NCBI GenBank assembly: GCA_007127165.1
Contig: SKZV01000228.1
Span: 1-38,538 of the forward strand
Origin: Rhodovibrio sp.
GTDB taxonomy: Bacteria > Pseudomonadota > Alphaproteobacteria > Kiloniellales > Rhodovibrionaceae
Reading direction: 5' to 3'
Length of the DNA stretch: 38,538 nt
A program made the translations under genes and the position numbers. The notes below the pieces were generated by a model, which made no database searches, had not been told where the DNA came from, and saw nothing but the letters and a program-made list of their open reading frames with translations. Of this stretch, positions 23,278 through 32,350 are shown one piece after another (position 1 is the first letter of the stretch; each line of letters begins with the position of its first letter).

Positions 23278-26262
23278 GTGACGATCCCGACCGATCCAAG
23301 ACAGATCCCGAAAGCCGGAAACGCCGAACGCGCCGCGCGCGGCTTCGAGCACTTGCGCGAGCGGCTTTCCAGATTAGAAGATGATGCACTTTCGGCCTTC
23401 TGCCAAGGCGTGGTCGCATCGCCCGAGGGAAGAACGCTTCTGGAGTGCATTTTCGGCAATTCTCCCTTCCTTACGGATTGTATACTTTCGGACCTGTCCG
23501 GGTTCCACGAATTGGTCACTCGGGGTCCGGAGGCGGTCGTGCCGGACACGCTCGCGCGGCTGGACGAAACGGTGGCGCGGAGCGAAGACCCGGCGGAGTG
23601 CATGGCCGCGCTGCGAAAGGCGCGGCGGCGTGTCGCGCTGGCGGTCGCGCTGGCCGACATTACCGGCTCGTGGTCGCTGGAACAGGTGACGGACGCGCTC
23701 TCCGACTTCGCCGACGCCGCTGTGGAGGCGGCGTTGTCGCACCTGTTGCGCCGCGCTGCCGCGAAGGGCGACTTCGCGCCGGTCGATTCGGATCGGCCGA
23801 CGCAGGGCTGCGGCTTTACCGTGCTGGCCCTGGGCAAGCTGGGCGGGCGCGAGTTGAACTACTCCTCCGACATCGACCTGATCGTCATCTTCGATCCCGA
23901 GCGTCTGCCGTACGCGGGCAAGAAGGACGTACACAACTTCGCCGTACGCACGACACGGGAGCTTGTACGTCTGCTCGAAGAGCGTACGCGTGACGGCTAT
24001 GTTCACCGCGTCGATCTGCGCCTGCGCCCGGACCCTTCGGCCACCCCGCTCGCGATCTCCTTCCAGGCGGCGGAAACCTATTACGAAAGCCTGGGCCAGA
24101 ACTGGGAGCGCGCGGCGATGATCAAGGCGCGCGCCTGCGCCGGAGACATCGCGCTGGGGCGTGAGTTCATCTCGCTTCTGCGGCCTTTCGTCTGGCGGAA
24201 GCACCTGGATTTCTGGGCCATCCAAGACGTTCATTCCATCAAGCGCCAGATCAACGCGCAACGCGGCGGCAGTACGGTTGCCGTGGACGGCCACAACATC
24301 AAGACCGGGCGCGGCGGCATCCGCGAGATCGAATTCTACGTCCAGACGCAGCAACTGATCTGGGGCGGCCGCGACACGGATTTGCGCAGCCCGCGCACCG
24401 TCGAAGCGCTCGCCGCGCTGGCCGAGGCGGGGCATGTCAGCCAGGAGGATGCGGACACCATGAGCGCGGCTTACCGCGAGCTGCGCCGCCTGGAGCACCG
24501 CCTGCAAATGGTGGAGGACCAGCAGACCCAGCGGCTGCCCGAGACCCCGGAGGGTGTGGCGGAGATCGCCGCGTTCATGGGCTACGAGGACACCGAAACG
24601 TTCCGCGAGGAGTTGTTGCGGCGGCTGCACATGGTGGAAGACCGCTATGCGATGCTCTTCGAGGAAGCGCCGTCGCTCTCCGGCCCCGGCAATCTGGTCT
24701 TCACCGGCGGCGAGAGCGATCCCGAGACGCTGGAGACGCTTGCGAGCCTCGGCTTTGCCGATGGTGAGCGCGTTATCAACACGGTCGCCAATTGGCATCG
24801 CGGCCGCTTCCGCGCCACGCGCAGCCGCCGGGCGCGGGAGCTTCTGACCGAGTTGATCCCGACCCTGCTGCAAAAGCTGGGCGAGAACCCGAACCCGGAC
24901 GCGGCGCTGGGGAAGTTCGACGAGTTTCTGGCCCGGCTCCCGGCGGGCGTGCAGCTGTTTTCCATGTTGCAGGCGAATCCCAGGCTGATGGACCTGCTCG
25001 CCACCATCATGGGGGCCGCGCCCGCGCTGGCCGACCACCTGAGCCGGCGTCCAGGGCTGCTCGACGCCGTGCTGACGCCGGGCTTCTTCGATCCGGTGCC
25101 GCGCCGTTCGGCGCTTCTGGAGGAGATGGAGGCGGCACTGACCGAGGCGCGCGACTTCCAGGACGAGTTGGATATCGCCCGGCGCTGGGCCAACGACCGC
25201 CGTTTCCAGGTTGGGCTGCATCTGCTCCAGGGGACCTGCGGTGTGGACGAGGCGGGGCGTGCGCTCACCGAGATCGCCGAGGCCGCCATCCAGGGACTTT
25301 GGCCGCGCGTGGTGTCCGATTTCGCGGCGACGCACGGGTATTTGCCGGGGCCGGGGCTGGCGATCCTGGCGCTGGGCAAGCTTGGCGGCGGTGAGATGAC
25401 GATCTCCAGCGACATCGATCTCGTTTTCCTCTACGAGACGACGGAAGAGGCCGAAGACTCCGACGGCGCGAAGCCGTTGGAGCCGGGGCGCTACTTCGCG
25501 CGTCTGTCGCAGCGGGCCATCAACGCGATCACCGCGCCGACCGGCGAGGGCAAGCTCTACGATGTGGACATGCGTTTGCGGCCTTCGGGCAACGCCGGCC
25601 CCATCGCGACGACCCTTCCGGGCTTTCAGCGCTATCACGGCAGCGCCGCCTGGACTTGGGAGCACATGGCCTTGACCCGTGCGCGGCCGATCGTCGCCGA
25701 GCCGGAGTTCGCCGACCGAATCGCCGCGACGGTCCGCGATATCCTCACCGCGCCGCGCGATCCGGGCAAGCTGATGCGCGATGTGGCGGAGATGCGCGCA
25801 CGGATCGAAAAGGAGTTCCCGGCGAAGAGCGAGTGGGACGTTAAGTATCTGCGCGGCGGTCTTGTCGATTTGGAGTTCCTGGCGCAGGCGCTGCAACTCC
25901 GCCACGCGCAGCAGCACCCGCAGGTGCTGGCGGCCCGGACCCAGGCCGCCTTTGCGCGGCTGGCGGAGGCGGGGATTTTGCCGCAGGCGAAGGCCGAAGC
26001 CTTGATCGACGCAACCCGTCTGATGCGTTCGGTGCAGGCTCTACTGCGGCTGATGTCTGGCTCCAGCTTCAGCGAGGCGCAGGCTCCGGCGGGTGTGAAA
26101 GCGAAGCTGGCCGAAGCCTGCGGCGCGACGGACTTCGAGGCTTTGCGGTGCGAGCTTGTGGACCGCGCAGCCCAGGTGCGCCATGTCTTCGCCGAGCTTA
26201 TCGAAGCCCCGGCGGCGGAGGCCGCACCTTCGGGCGAAACACAAAAGGAAGACCGCGCATGA
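23278..26262 (+). CDS. glnE: Bifunctional glutamine synthetase adenylyltransferase/adenylyl-removing enzyme
   Basis: GlnE adds and removes AMP on glutamine synthetase under control of PII proteins, tuning ammonium assimilation. The 994-residue product has two nucleotidyltransferase domains. The first (residues about 184-205) has LGKLGGRELNYSSDIDLIV and the second (about 697-718) LGKLGGGEMTISSDIDLVF, each with the metal-binding D-x-D. Helical linker domains and a C-terminal four-helix region follow both. The start is a GTG at 23278 without a clear ribosome site. Its stop overlaps the bcp start by 4 nt (ATGA), so the two are translationally coupled. Confidence 0.97.
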   Translation: MTIPTDPRQIPKAGNAERAARGFEHLRERLSRLEDDALSAFCQGVVASPEGRTLLECIFGNSPFLTDCILSDLSGFHELVTRGPEAVVPDTLARLDETVARSEDPAECMAALRKARRRVALAVALADITGSWSLEQVTDALSDFADAAVEAALSHLLRRAAAKGDFAPVDSDRPTQGCGFTVLALGKLGGRELNYSSDIDLIVIFDPERLPYAGKKDVHNFAVRTTRELVRLLEERTRDGYVHRVDLRLRPDPSATPLAISFQAAETYYESLGQNWERAAMIKARACAGDIALGREFISLLRPFVWRKHLDFWAIQDVHSIKRQINAQRGGSTVAVDGHNIKTGRGGIREIEFYVQTQQLIWGGRDTDLRSPRTVEALAALAEAGHVSQEDADTMSAAYRELRRLEHRLQMVEDQQTQRLPETPEGVAEIAAFMGYEDTETFREELLRRLHMVEDRYAMLFEEAPSLSGPGNLVFTGGESDPETLETLASLGFADGERVINTVANWHRGRFRATRSRRARELLTELIPTLLQKLGENPNPDAALGKFDEFLARLPAGVQLFSMLQANPRLMDLLATIMGAAPALADHLSRRPGLLDAVLTPGFFDPVPRRSALLEEMEAALTEARDFQDELDIARRWANDRRFQVGLHLLQGTCGVDEAGRALTEIAEAAIQGLWPRVVSDFAATHGYLPGPGLAILALGKLGGGEMTISSDIDLVFLYETTEEAEDSDGAKPLEPGRYFARLSQRAINAITAPTGEGKLYDVDMRLRPSGNAGPIATTLPGFQRYHGSAAWTWEHMALTRARPIVAEPEFADRIAATVRDILTAPRDPGKLMRDVAEMRARIEKEFPAKSEWDVKYLRGGLVDLEFLAQALQLRHAQQHPQVLAARTQAAFARLAEAGILPQAKAEALIDATRLMRSVQALLRLMSGSSFSEAQAPAGVKAKLAEACGATDFEALRCELVDRAAQVRHVFAELIEAPAAEAAPSGETQKEDRA

Positions 26263-26723
26263 CACTCGACATCGGCGATACCGCACCCGACTTCACGCTG
26301 CCCCGCGACGGCGGCGGCACGCTTTCGCTGGCCGACTTGAAGGGCAAGCCCGCCGTCATCTACTTCTATCCGAAGGACGATACGCCCGGCTGCACCAAGG
26401 AAGCCTGCGGCTTCCGCGACGCCTGGGAAGACGTCACCGATGCGGGCATCCAGGTGGTCGGCGTCTCCAAGGACCCGGTCAAACGCCACGACACCTTCAA
26501 GGCCAAGTATGAGCTTCCCTTCCCCCTGCTCGCCGACGAGGACGGCACGCTCTGCGAAGCCTTCGGCGTTTGGAAGGAAAAGAATATGTACGGCAAGAAA
26601 TCCATGGGCATCGAACGCTCCACCTTCCTGCTCGACGCCGACGGCGTGGTCCGCAAAGTCTGGCGCAGGGTCAAGGTCGACGGGCATGTGGAGAAGGTGC
26701 TGGCGGAAGCGAAGGGGCTTTAA
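26259..26723 (+). CDS. bcp: Thioredoxin-dependent peroxiredoxin (Bcp/PrxQ type)
   Basis: Bcp reduces hydrogen peroxide and organic hydroperoxides using thioredoxin. The 154-residue product has the peroxidatic Cys45 and resolving Cys50 in DDTPGCTKEACGFRD, the PrxQ CX4C arrangement, preceded by VIYFYPKD. GVWKEKNMYGKKSMGIERSTFL is the typical C-terminal block. The ATG overlaps the glnE stop (ATGA), so it is expressed from the glnE transcript at least in part. Length is normal for the family. Confidence 0.96.
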   Translation: MTLDIGDTAPDFTLPRDGGGTLSLADLKGKPAVIYFYPKDDTPGCTKEACGFRDAWEDVTDAGIQVVGVSKDPVKRHDTFKAKYELPFPLLADEDGTLCEAFGVWKEKNMYGKKSMGIERSTFLLDADGVVRKVWRRVKVDGHVEKVLAEAKGL

Positions 26724-26802
26724 GCCGCGAAGGTATGGATTGCTCCCCCTGGCGTTGGAGCATATTTAGGAACTGCACCAACCAAGCCTGTCGGGAGCCT
26801 TC

Positions 26803-28491
26803 ATGAGCGAAACCCTCGCCATCGCCATTGCGCAGCTTAACCCGCATGTCGGGAAGATCGACGCGAACCTCGCCAAGCTGCGCGCTGCTCGGGCCACGGC
26901 GGCGGAGCAGGGGGCGGATGTGCTGGTCACTACCGAACTCGCGATCTGCGGCTATCCGCCGGAGGATCTGGTGGTGAAGCCGATGTTTCTCGACCGGATC
27001 GAGGCGGCGGTGCGCGAGTTTGCGGCAGAGACCGGGGACGGCGGCCCGGCCGTGATCCTCGGTGCGCCCTGGCGCGAAGACCCGGAGACACGCAAGCGGC
27101 CCAAGGAAAACGGGGTTCTCTACAACGCCGCGCTGCTGCTCGACGGCGGCGAGATCAAGGCGGTGCGGGCGAAGTGGGACCTTCCCAACTACGGCGTGTT
27201 CGACGAGAAGCGGCTGTTCACGCCCGGCCCGCTGCCCGGCCCGATGAACGTGCGCGGCGTGCGCCTCGGTATTATGGTCTGCGAGGATATGTGGAGCGGC
27301 GACGTCACCGAATGCCTGGAGGAAAACGGGGCGTCTTTACTGATCTCCATCAACAGTTCTCCTTTCGAAGACGGCAAGCAGGATCAGCGCCTGCAACTGG
27401 CGCTGCAACGGATCGAGGAATCGGGGCTGCCGCTGCTCTACGTGAATCAGGTGGGCGGGCAGGATGAGCTTGTATTCGACGGCGCATCCTTTGCGCTCGA
27501 CGCCGGGCGGAACCTCCGTGTGCAGCTTCCGGCTTTCGAGGAGACGGTGGCGCTAACCCGCTGGGAGGCCGACAGCCTTGGCGACTGGGGCGTCAGCGAG
27601 GCTCCCCGCGCCGCGCAGCCGGAGGGGGTGGAGGCGATCTACAAGGCGCTGATGCTGGGCCTGCGCGATTATGTCGGGAAGAACGGCTTCCCCGGCGTGG
27701 TGCTGGGGCTATCGGGCGGGGTCGATTCCGCGCTCTCGGCCGTGATCGCGGCGGACGCGCTGGGGCCGGACAAGGTGCACTGCGTCATGATGCCCTCGCC
27801 CTACACCAGCCGGGAGTCGCTCGACGACGCGGCGGAGCAGGCGGAGTTGATCGGCGCGAGGCTGGACAGCATCAACATCGGCCCGGCGATGGACGCGTTT
27901 TCGACCATGTTGCAGCCGCTGTTTGGGGATCTGCCGCCGGGAATCACGGAAGAGAACCTTCAGTCACGCGCGCGCGGCGTCACCCTCATGGCGATCTCCA
28001 ACAAGTTCGGACCGATGGTGCTTTCCACCGGCAACAAGTCCGAAATGTCGGTCGGCTACGCCACGCTTTACGGTGACATGTGCGGCGGCTTCAACGTCTT
28101 GAAGGACGTCTACAAGACCACGGCCTACGCGCTGGCCCGCTGGCGCAACCAGCAGGTTCCGCAGGGCGCGCTGGGCAACACCGGGCGCGTGATGCCGGAG
28201 CGCATCATTACCAAGGCCCCGACGGCGGAGTTGAAGCCGGACCAGAAGGACGAGGACTCCCTGCCGCCCTACGATCATCTGGACGACATTCTGACCTGTC
28301 TGATCGAAGGTGATCTGGGCTTGCCGGAGATCGCCGCGCGCGGCCACGACGGCGCGGTGGTCCGCAAGGTCTGGCACCTGCTGGAAGGCGCGGAGTACAA
28401 GCGCCGCCAAGCCCCGCCGGGCGTGAAGATCACCCCCCGCTCCTTCGGCCGCGACCGGCGCTATCCGATCACGAACGGGTTTCGCGGGTGA
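26803..28491 (+). CDS. nadE: Glutamine-dependent NAD+ synthetase
   Basis: NadE amidates nicotinic acid adenine dinucleotide to NAD+, using ammonia from glutamine. The 562-residue product fuses an N-terminal nitrilase-type glutaminase domain (catalytic Cys160 in IMVCEDMW, Lys in RAKWDLPNYGVFDE and Glu in TTELAICGYPPEDL) to a C-terminal synthetase domain with the PP-loop SGGVDSALS near residue 304. STGNKSEMSVGYATLYGDM follows, contacting substrate. It starts with ATG at 26803 after CGGGAG. The gap to bcp is 79 nt; it may share the glnE-bcp transcript or have its own promoter. Confidence 0.97.
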   Translation: MSETLAIAIAQLNPHVGKIDANLAKLRAARATAAEQGADVLVTTELAICGYPPEDLVVKPMFLDRIEAAVREFAAETGDGGPAVILGAPWREDPETRKRPKENGVLYNAALLLDGGEIKAVRAKWDLPNYGVFDEKRLFTPGPLPGPMNVRGVRLGIMVCEDMWSGDVTECLEENGASLLISINSSPFEDGKQDQRLQLALQRIEESGLPLLYVNQVGGQDELVFDGASFALDAGRNLRVQLPAFEETVALTRWEADSLGDWGVSEAPRAAQPEGVEAIYKALMLGLRDYVGKNGFPGVVLGLSGGVDSALSAVIAADALGPDKVHCVMMPSPYTSRESLDDAAEQAELIGARLDSINIGPAMDAFSTMLQPLFGDLPPGITEENLQSRARGVTLMAISNKFGPMVLSTGNKSEMSVGYATLYGDMCGGFNVLKDVYKTTAYALARWRNQQVPQGALGNTGRVMPERIITKAPTAELKPDQKDEDSLPPYDHLDDILTCLIEGDLGLPEIAARGHDGAVVRKVWHLLEGAEYKRRQAPPGVKITPRSFGRDRRYPITNGFRG

Positions 28492-28524
28492 AGGGGGCTT
28501 GGCGGCCACTCGGAGAGGGTGTCT

Positions 28525-28653
28525 CCCCTCAGTCGCGAAGGGCGACAGCTCCCCCTCAGGGGAGCGGGAATGAGGGGGGAGCGTGGGTCGAACTGCATAA
28601 AACCCTCTTCCGGCTCCCCGCTGGGGGAGCTGCCGCCTCGGGCGGCTGAGGGG
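28525..28653. repeat. Palindromic intergenic repeat (MITE/REP-like) with 30-bp imperfect terminal inverted repeats
   Basis: The gap between nadE and gltX carries an element of about 129 bp whose ends are inverted copies of each other. The left end (28525-28554) starts CCCCTCAGTCGC and ends GACAGCTCCCC, and the right end (28624-28653) is its imperfect inverse, GGGGAGCTGCCGC to GGCTGAGGGG. Each arm has its own inner stem. The interior has further CTCCC/GGGAG pairs, so the RNA would fold into a long cruciform. It looks like one of the dispersed GC-rich palindromic repeats of alphaproteobacteria. It contains no gene of its own. Confidence 0.65.
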
Positions 28654-28749
28654 CGCAAAAGACTCGTCGCGCAAGCGACACCGCTATGTCATGACAGTTG
28701 AACTCGGTGTATCTAGACCACACAGCACACACCAACAAAGGACGAACCC

Positions 28750-30093
28750 TTGAAGGTCCGCTTCGCCCCCAGCCCCACCGGCTACCTGCAAGTCGGCAAC
28801 GCGCGTATCGCGCTGATCAACTGGCTCTATGCCCGCAAGCGCGGCGGCGAGGTGCTGTTGCGGCTGGACGACACCGACGAAGCGCGCTCCACCGAGGAGT
28901 TTGCCCGTGCGATCGAGGAAGACCTGCGCTGGCTCGGCCTCGACTGGGATTCCTTCGCGCGGCAGTCCGAGCGGCATGAACGCTATGGCGCGGCGCTGGA
29001 ACGGCTGCGCGAGGCGGGGCGCATCTATCGCTGCTACGAGACGGCGGAAGAACTCGAGATCAAGCGCAAGACCCAGCAGGCGCGCGGGAAACCGCCCGTC
29101 TACGACCGCGCTGCGTTGCAGTTGAGCGACAGCGACCGCGCCGAACTGGAAGCGGCGGGGCGGAAACCGCACTGGCGCTTCTTTCTGGAGAGCGGCGAGG
29201 TCGCCTGGGACGATCTGGTGCGCGGGCGGCAGGCGATCCAGATGGGCAGCGTCTCCGACCCGGTGCTGGTCCGCGAAGACGGGCGGCCGCTCTACACGCT
29301 GACCTCGGTGGTGGACGATATCGAGCTTGCGGTGAGCGACATCATTCGCGGCGAGGATCACGTGACGAACTCCGCCGCGCAGGTTCAACTTTTCAAGGCG
29401 CTTGGAGCCGTGCCGCCGCGCTTCGCGCACTTGCCGCTGATGACCGACCTGGAAGGGCGCAAGCTCTCCAAGCGCACCGCCGACGTCTCGTTGCGGGCGC
29501 TGCGGGAGCAGGAGGGGATCGAGCCGATGGCGCTCAACGCCTATCTCGCGCGCCTGGGCACGCCTGACCCGATCCAGGTGGAGCCGGATCTGAACGCTCT
29601 GATCGCGAGTTTCGACATTGCCCGGTTCGGCCGTGCCGCGCCGAAGTTCGACTGGAACGAACTGAACCGGCTGAACGCCGAAACGCTGCATGCGCTGAGT
29701 TACGAGGCGGTGGCGGAGCGGCTGACGGCAATGGGTTTGGACAAGGCGGACGAGGCCTTCTGGCAAGCGGTGCGGGCGAACCTGGAGCGGCTGGGTGACG
29801 CCGAGGCATGGCACGGCATCTGCTTTGCCGATATCGAGCCGTGGATCGAGGCGGACGACGCCGACTTTCTGGCGCGGGCGGCGGAATTGCTGCCGCCGGA
29901 GCCCTGGGACCGGGAGACCTGGACCGGCTGGACCGCATCGTTGAAGCAGGAAACCGGGCGTAAGGGCGCAAAGCTGTTCAAGCCGCTGCGCAAGGCGCTG
30001 ACGGGGCGCGAGCACGGGCCGGAATTGCGCGACCTGCTGCCGCTTATCGGCCGGGAGCGCGCGCGGCGCAGATTGCTCGGGGAACGCGGCTGA
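28750..30093 (+). CDS. gltX: Glutamyl-tRNA synthetase
   Basis: GltX charges tRNA-Glu with glutamate and, in bacteria lacking GlnRS, also tRNA-Gln. The 447-residue product has the class I core [15 protein letters not shown] near the start. The HIGH-motif first histidine is Gln14 here, where most GluRS have HxGG/HxGN. The KMSKS-like motif is KLSKR at 238-242. [16 protein letters not shown] and [23 protein letters not shown] are also typical. The start is a TTG at 28750 with AAAGGA eight or nine bases upstream; no ATG is available nearby. Alphaproteobacteria often carry two gltX genes; which type this is cannot be settled here. Confidence 0.94.
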   Translation: MKVRFAPSPTGYLQVGNARIALINWLYARKRGGEVLLRLDDTDEARSTEEFARAIEEDLRWLGLDWDSFARQSERHERYGAALERLREAGRIYRCYETAEELEIKRKTQQARGKPPVYDRAALQLSDSDRAELEAAGRKPHWRFFLESGEVAWDDLVRGRQAIQMGSVSDPVLVREDGRPLYTLTSVVDDIELAVSDIIRGEDHVTNSAAQVQLFKALGAVPPRFAHLPLMTDLEGRKLSKRTADVSLRALREQEGIEPMALNAYLARLGTPDPIQVEPDLNALIASFDIARFGRAAPKFDWNELNRLNAETLHALSYEAVAERLTAMGLDKADEAFWQAVRANLERLGDAEAWHGICFADIEPWIEADDADFLARAAELLPPEPWDRETWTGWTASLKQETGRKGAKLFKPLRKALTGREHGPELRDLLPLIGRERARRRLLGERG

Positions 30094-30252
30094 CGCCGCC
30101 GCACCTTTTTATCGGAGCAGACGGCTCATCAGGAGAATATCGCAGCGAAACACCTTGCAGGTCCTGTCATGCCGCTTACCCTTAGGGTCAGGCTTAACGT
30201 TGATTGGCCAAGGCCCGGCGCATACCGCTAAAGGTTGAGGAGGCATAGCGAA

Positions 30253-30675
30253 ATGGAACTGACCATCGATGTGCAGGGCGTCCCGTGCCGGTTCAGGCTC
30301 CTAACGAACACCGACAGCTATGCAGTTGTGGCAGACGTGATCGACAGCGCGGTCAAGGCGTGCGGCAAGCTATGGGTTCCGGCTCCGGAGCATGAAGTCG
30401 ATCCCGGGGGCGTTGCCGACAAAGCGACGTTCGAAGGCGAGGTCTATCTGGATGCGGGCCGCCTTGTGAGCAGCCTGATCCGTGCAGGCTACGATGCAGG
30501 CATGGCATTGGATCTCGTGGGGGCCGGTGACGAGGGAGCCTCGGCGGGTAATCCGGCGATGGTGCTGTCTCAGGAACAGTTGGGGCCGCGCCGGGTCCAG
30601 TTGCAGCTTCTCGAGGACGGGGTCGAGGTGTTCAAGGGGCGCCACGACGATTTTCTCGGCTGGGCCGCGGGCTGA
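30253..30675 (+). CDS. Conserved-looking hypothetical protein
   Basis: No family is recognised. The 140-residue soluble protein starts with a beta-strand region (MELTIDVQGVPCRFRLLTN), continues through a mixed alpha/beta region with two early cysteines and an aliphatic helix around DAGRLVSSLIRAGYDAGMAL, and ends with strands (RVQLQLLEDGVEVFKG). There is no signal peptide or membrane helix. AGGAGG lies at nine bases before the ATG at 30253, supporting this start over the in-frame TTG at 30235. It stands between gltX and the convergent tRNA-Gly gene. Confidence 0.7.
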   Translation: MELTIDVQGVPCRFRLLTNTDSYAVVADVIDSAVKACGKLWVPAPEHEVDPGGVADKATFEGEVYLDAGRLVSSLIRAGYDAGMALDLVGAGDEGASAGNPAMVLSQEQLGPRRVQLQLLEDGVEVFKGRHDDFLGWAAG

Positions 30676-30695
30676 AGAGGTTGGTATACGTACAA

Positions 30696-30733
30696 TAAAA
30701 ACAGGGGCTTAGCCTAGTTAAGGCTAAGCCCCT
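30696..30733 (-). terminator. Rho-independent terminator of tRNA-Gly
   Basis: A perfect 13-bp stem AGGGGCTTAGCCT/AGGCTAAGCCCCT with a five-base loop (30703-30733) is followed on the minus strand by TGTTTTTATT. It lies 8 nt after the tRNA gene end. On the plus strand no T-run follows, so it serves the tRNA. Confidence 0.93.
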
Positions 30734-30741
30734 GAAAATGT

Positions 30742-30817
30742 TGGAGCGGGCGATGGGATTCGAACCCACGACCTTCTGCATGGCAAGCAGACGCTCTAGC
30801 CCCTGAGCTACGCCCGC
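30742..30817 (-). tRNA. tRNA-Gly (GCC)
   Basis: The 76-nt gene folds into a complete cloverleaf. The acceptor stem is GCGGGCG/CGCCCGC, the D stem GCTC/GAGC, the anticodon stem TCTGC/GCAGA around TTGCCAT (anticodon GCC), and the T stem GTGGG/CCCAT around TTCGAAT. The discriminator T and a genomically encoded CCA end are present. An intrinsic terminator follows directly. Confidence 0.98.
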
Positions 30818-30986
30818 ATAAAGCGCCGAATCGTTCCCCTTCGGGTTTTTCACGGCGTGTGAAGCGGGAAATAATGGAATCCGCGCCGCTTTGCAAGAGG
30901 CGTTTTTCACTTTCGCGGCGGATGGCGAGTCCAGTAGTCTTCGCGCCACCCCGACCCGCCGCAATCCCAGGAGAGGATTTCCGCCG

Positions 30987-31532
30987 ATGAGCGAGCAGCC
31001 GAGCCCCTGCGCCCCAGCGACTCCCCCAGCGACTCCGGGTGACCTTTTCGCCAAGCTGGAGTGGCTTGGAATCGCGACGGAGACGATCCGCCACGCGCCG
31101 GTCTACACCGTCGAGGAAGCGAAGGCGCTCCGCGGCGAGCTTGCCGGGGGCCACACCAAGAACCTCTTTCTGCGGAATAAGAAGGGCCGGATGTGGCTTC
31201 TCACTTGCCTGGAGGATCGGGAGATCGATCTGAAGGCGCTGGATGCCCGGCTGGAGAGTGGGCGACTGTCGTTCGGCAGCGCCGAGCGCCTGATAAAGCA
31301 TCTCGGTGTCAATCCCGGCGCCGTGACGCCCTTTGCCGCCATCAACGACCGGGAGGGCGCGGTGCAGGTCGTGCTCGACAAGGCGATGCTGGAAAAGTAC
31401 GAAATTCTGAACTTCCATCCACTGGACAACGCCATGACGACGGCGATCGCGCCGGGCGATCTGGTGCGGTTCCTCGACGCGACCGGCCACGTGCCGCAGG
31501 TGCTGGACCTTTCCGACCTTGGCGCGACCTAA
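30987..31532 (+). CDS. Prolyl-tRNA editing deacylase (ProX/PrdX type)
   Basis: The 181-residue protein belongs to the INS-like editing superfamily. It shows VYTVEEAKALRGELAGGHTKNLFLRNKKGRMWLL with the conserved catalytic-type Lys, then LIKHLGVNPGAVTPFAAIND and NFHPLDNAMTTAI. ProX-type members clear Ala-tRNA-Pro in trans; that specificity fits the general look but was not tested. ATG at 30987 follows AGGAGAGG. It lies divergent from the tRNA-Gly gene. Together with the YbaK-like protein at 17855 it makes two free-standing editing factors in this window. Confidence 0.88.
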   Translation: MSEQPSPCAPATPPATPGDLFAKLEWLGIATETIRHAPVYTVEEAKALRGELAGGHTKNLFLRNKKGRMWLLTCLEDREIDLKALDARLESGRLSFGSAERLIKHLGVNPGAVTPFAAINDREGAVQVVLDKAMLEKYEILNFHPLDNAMTTAIAPGDLVRFLDATGHVPQVLDLSDLGAT

Positions 31533-31651
31533 ACTGTGGCGGGAGATGGCTGAGGCGAAGAGAGCGGGAGCGTGTAGGTATTGCCTGGAGTTGCGAGGCG
31601 GACGCTGCTAGATTGGTGCCTATCTTACGATTCGCAAGTAAACGGTGTACC

Positions 31652-32251
31652 GTGATCTGCTCGCCTCGTTCTCTTAGAGAGCAAACCTCACGCCCGGCAG
31701 CGGCTCGCGCGTTCGCGGGCGTGTTACGGGACGCGCGGCTCGATGCGCTGCTGCGATACTGGAGCGAACAAAGGAACGGCAGCCCCCTGCCGCCGCGTTC
31801 GGCCATCGATCCGCTGGATATGCCGACCGAAGTCTTACCGTTCTTGATGTTGGTCGACGTCATCCCGGCCGGTGAACGGCGGCGCTACCGCTACCGCCTT
31901 TTCGGAACGGAAATGGTGATAGCGGCCAAGGGCGATATGACATGGAGGTTCCTGGATGAGTGTGTGCCGGAGAAGGACGGCTACCGGGATTACATCCTGG
32001 CGCTCTATGAAAGCCTCGTTCAAGAACGCCGTCCGCTCTATTCCACGGGCGATTTCCTCGCCCACGCCGCGCCGGGGACGCTGGAGCGAAGCACGCAACG
32101 CCTGATGCTTCCGCTTGGAACGCCGGAAGATGGCGTCACGCACGTCTTGGCGGGACAGATCCTGACGGCCCATGTGCAGGTTGAGGGTCATCCGATGCAC
32201 TCGGCTGCGCTATACCGCGAGCACGCGCACCGCTTCCTCCAGATCGACTGA
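31652..32251 (+). CDS. PAS-like (PAS_5 type) protein
   Basis: The product of about 199 residues resembles the single-domain PAS_5-type proteins common in Rhodospirillales. The segment LLRYWSEQRNGSPLPPRSAIDPLDMP, then the PAS beta strands YRYRLFGTEMV and a C-terminal MLPLGTPEDGVTHVLAGQIL fit this pattern. No output domain is attached, so its role (sensing or binding partner) is unknown. The start is uncertain: a GTG at 31652 gives this length, but the frame is open upstream and a GTG at about 31720 is possible. No strong ribosome site is seen. Confidence 0.7.
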   Translation: MICSPRSLREQTSRPAAARAFAGVLRDARLDALLRYWSEQRNGSPLPPRSAIDPLDMPTEVLPFLMLVDVIPAGERRRYRYRLFGTEMVIAAKGDMTWRFLDECVPEKDGYRDYILALYESLVQERRPLYSTGDFLAHAAPGTLERSTQRLMLPLGTPEDGVTHVLAGQILTAHVQVEGHPMHSAALYREHAHRFLQID

Positions 32252-32350
32252 ATGCCGCAAGGCTGACATGCGCAGGTCTCGCTTGCATTGGCGGGCGAGA
32301 CATGCGCCTTTTCCCGCCCCTGATCCGCTCTGGCAGCCTTTTCGGAAACC

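Noticed and set aside
23374-25917. 847-residue minus-strand open frame
   Set aside because: Antisense of glnE, which has two intact nucleotidyltransferase motifs.
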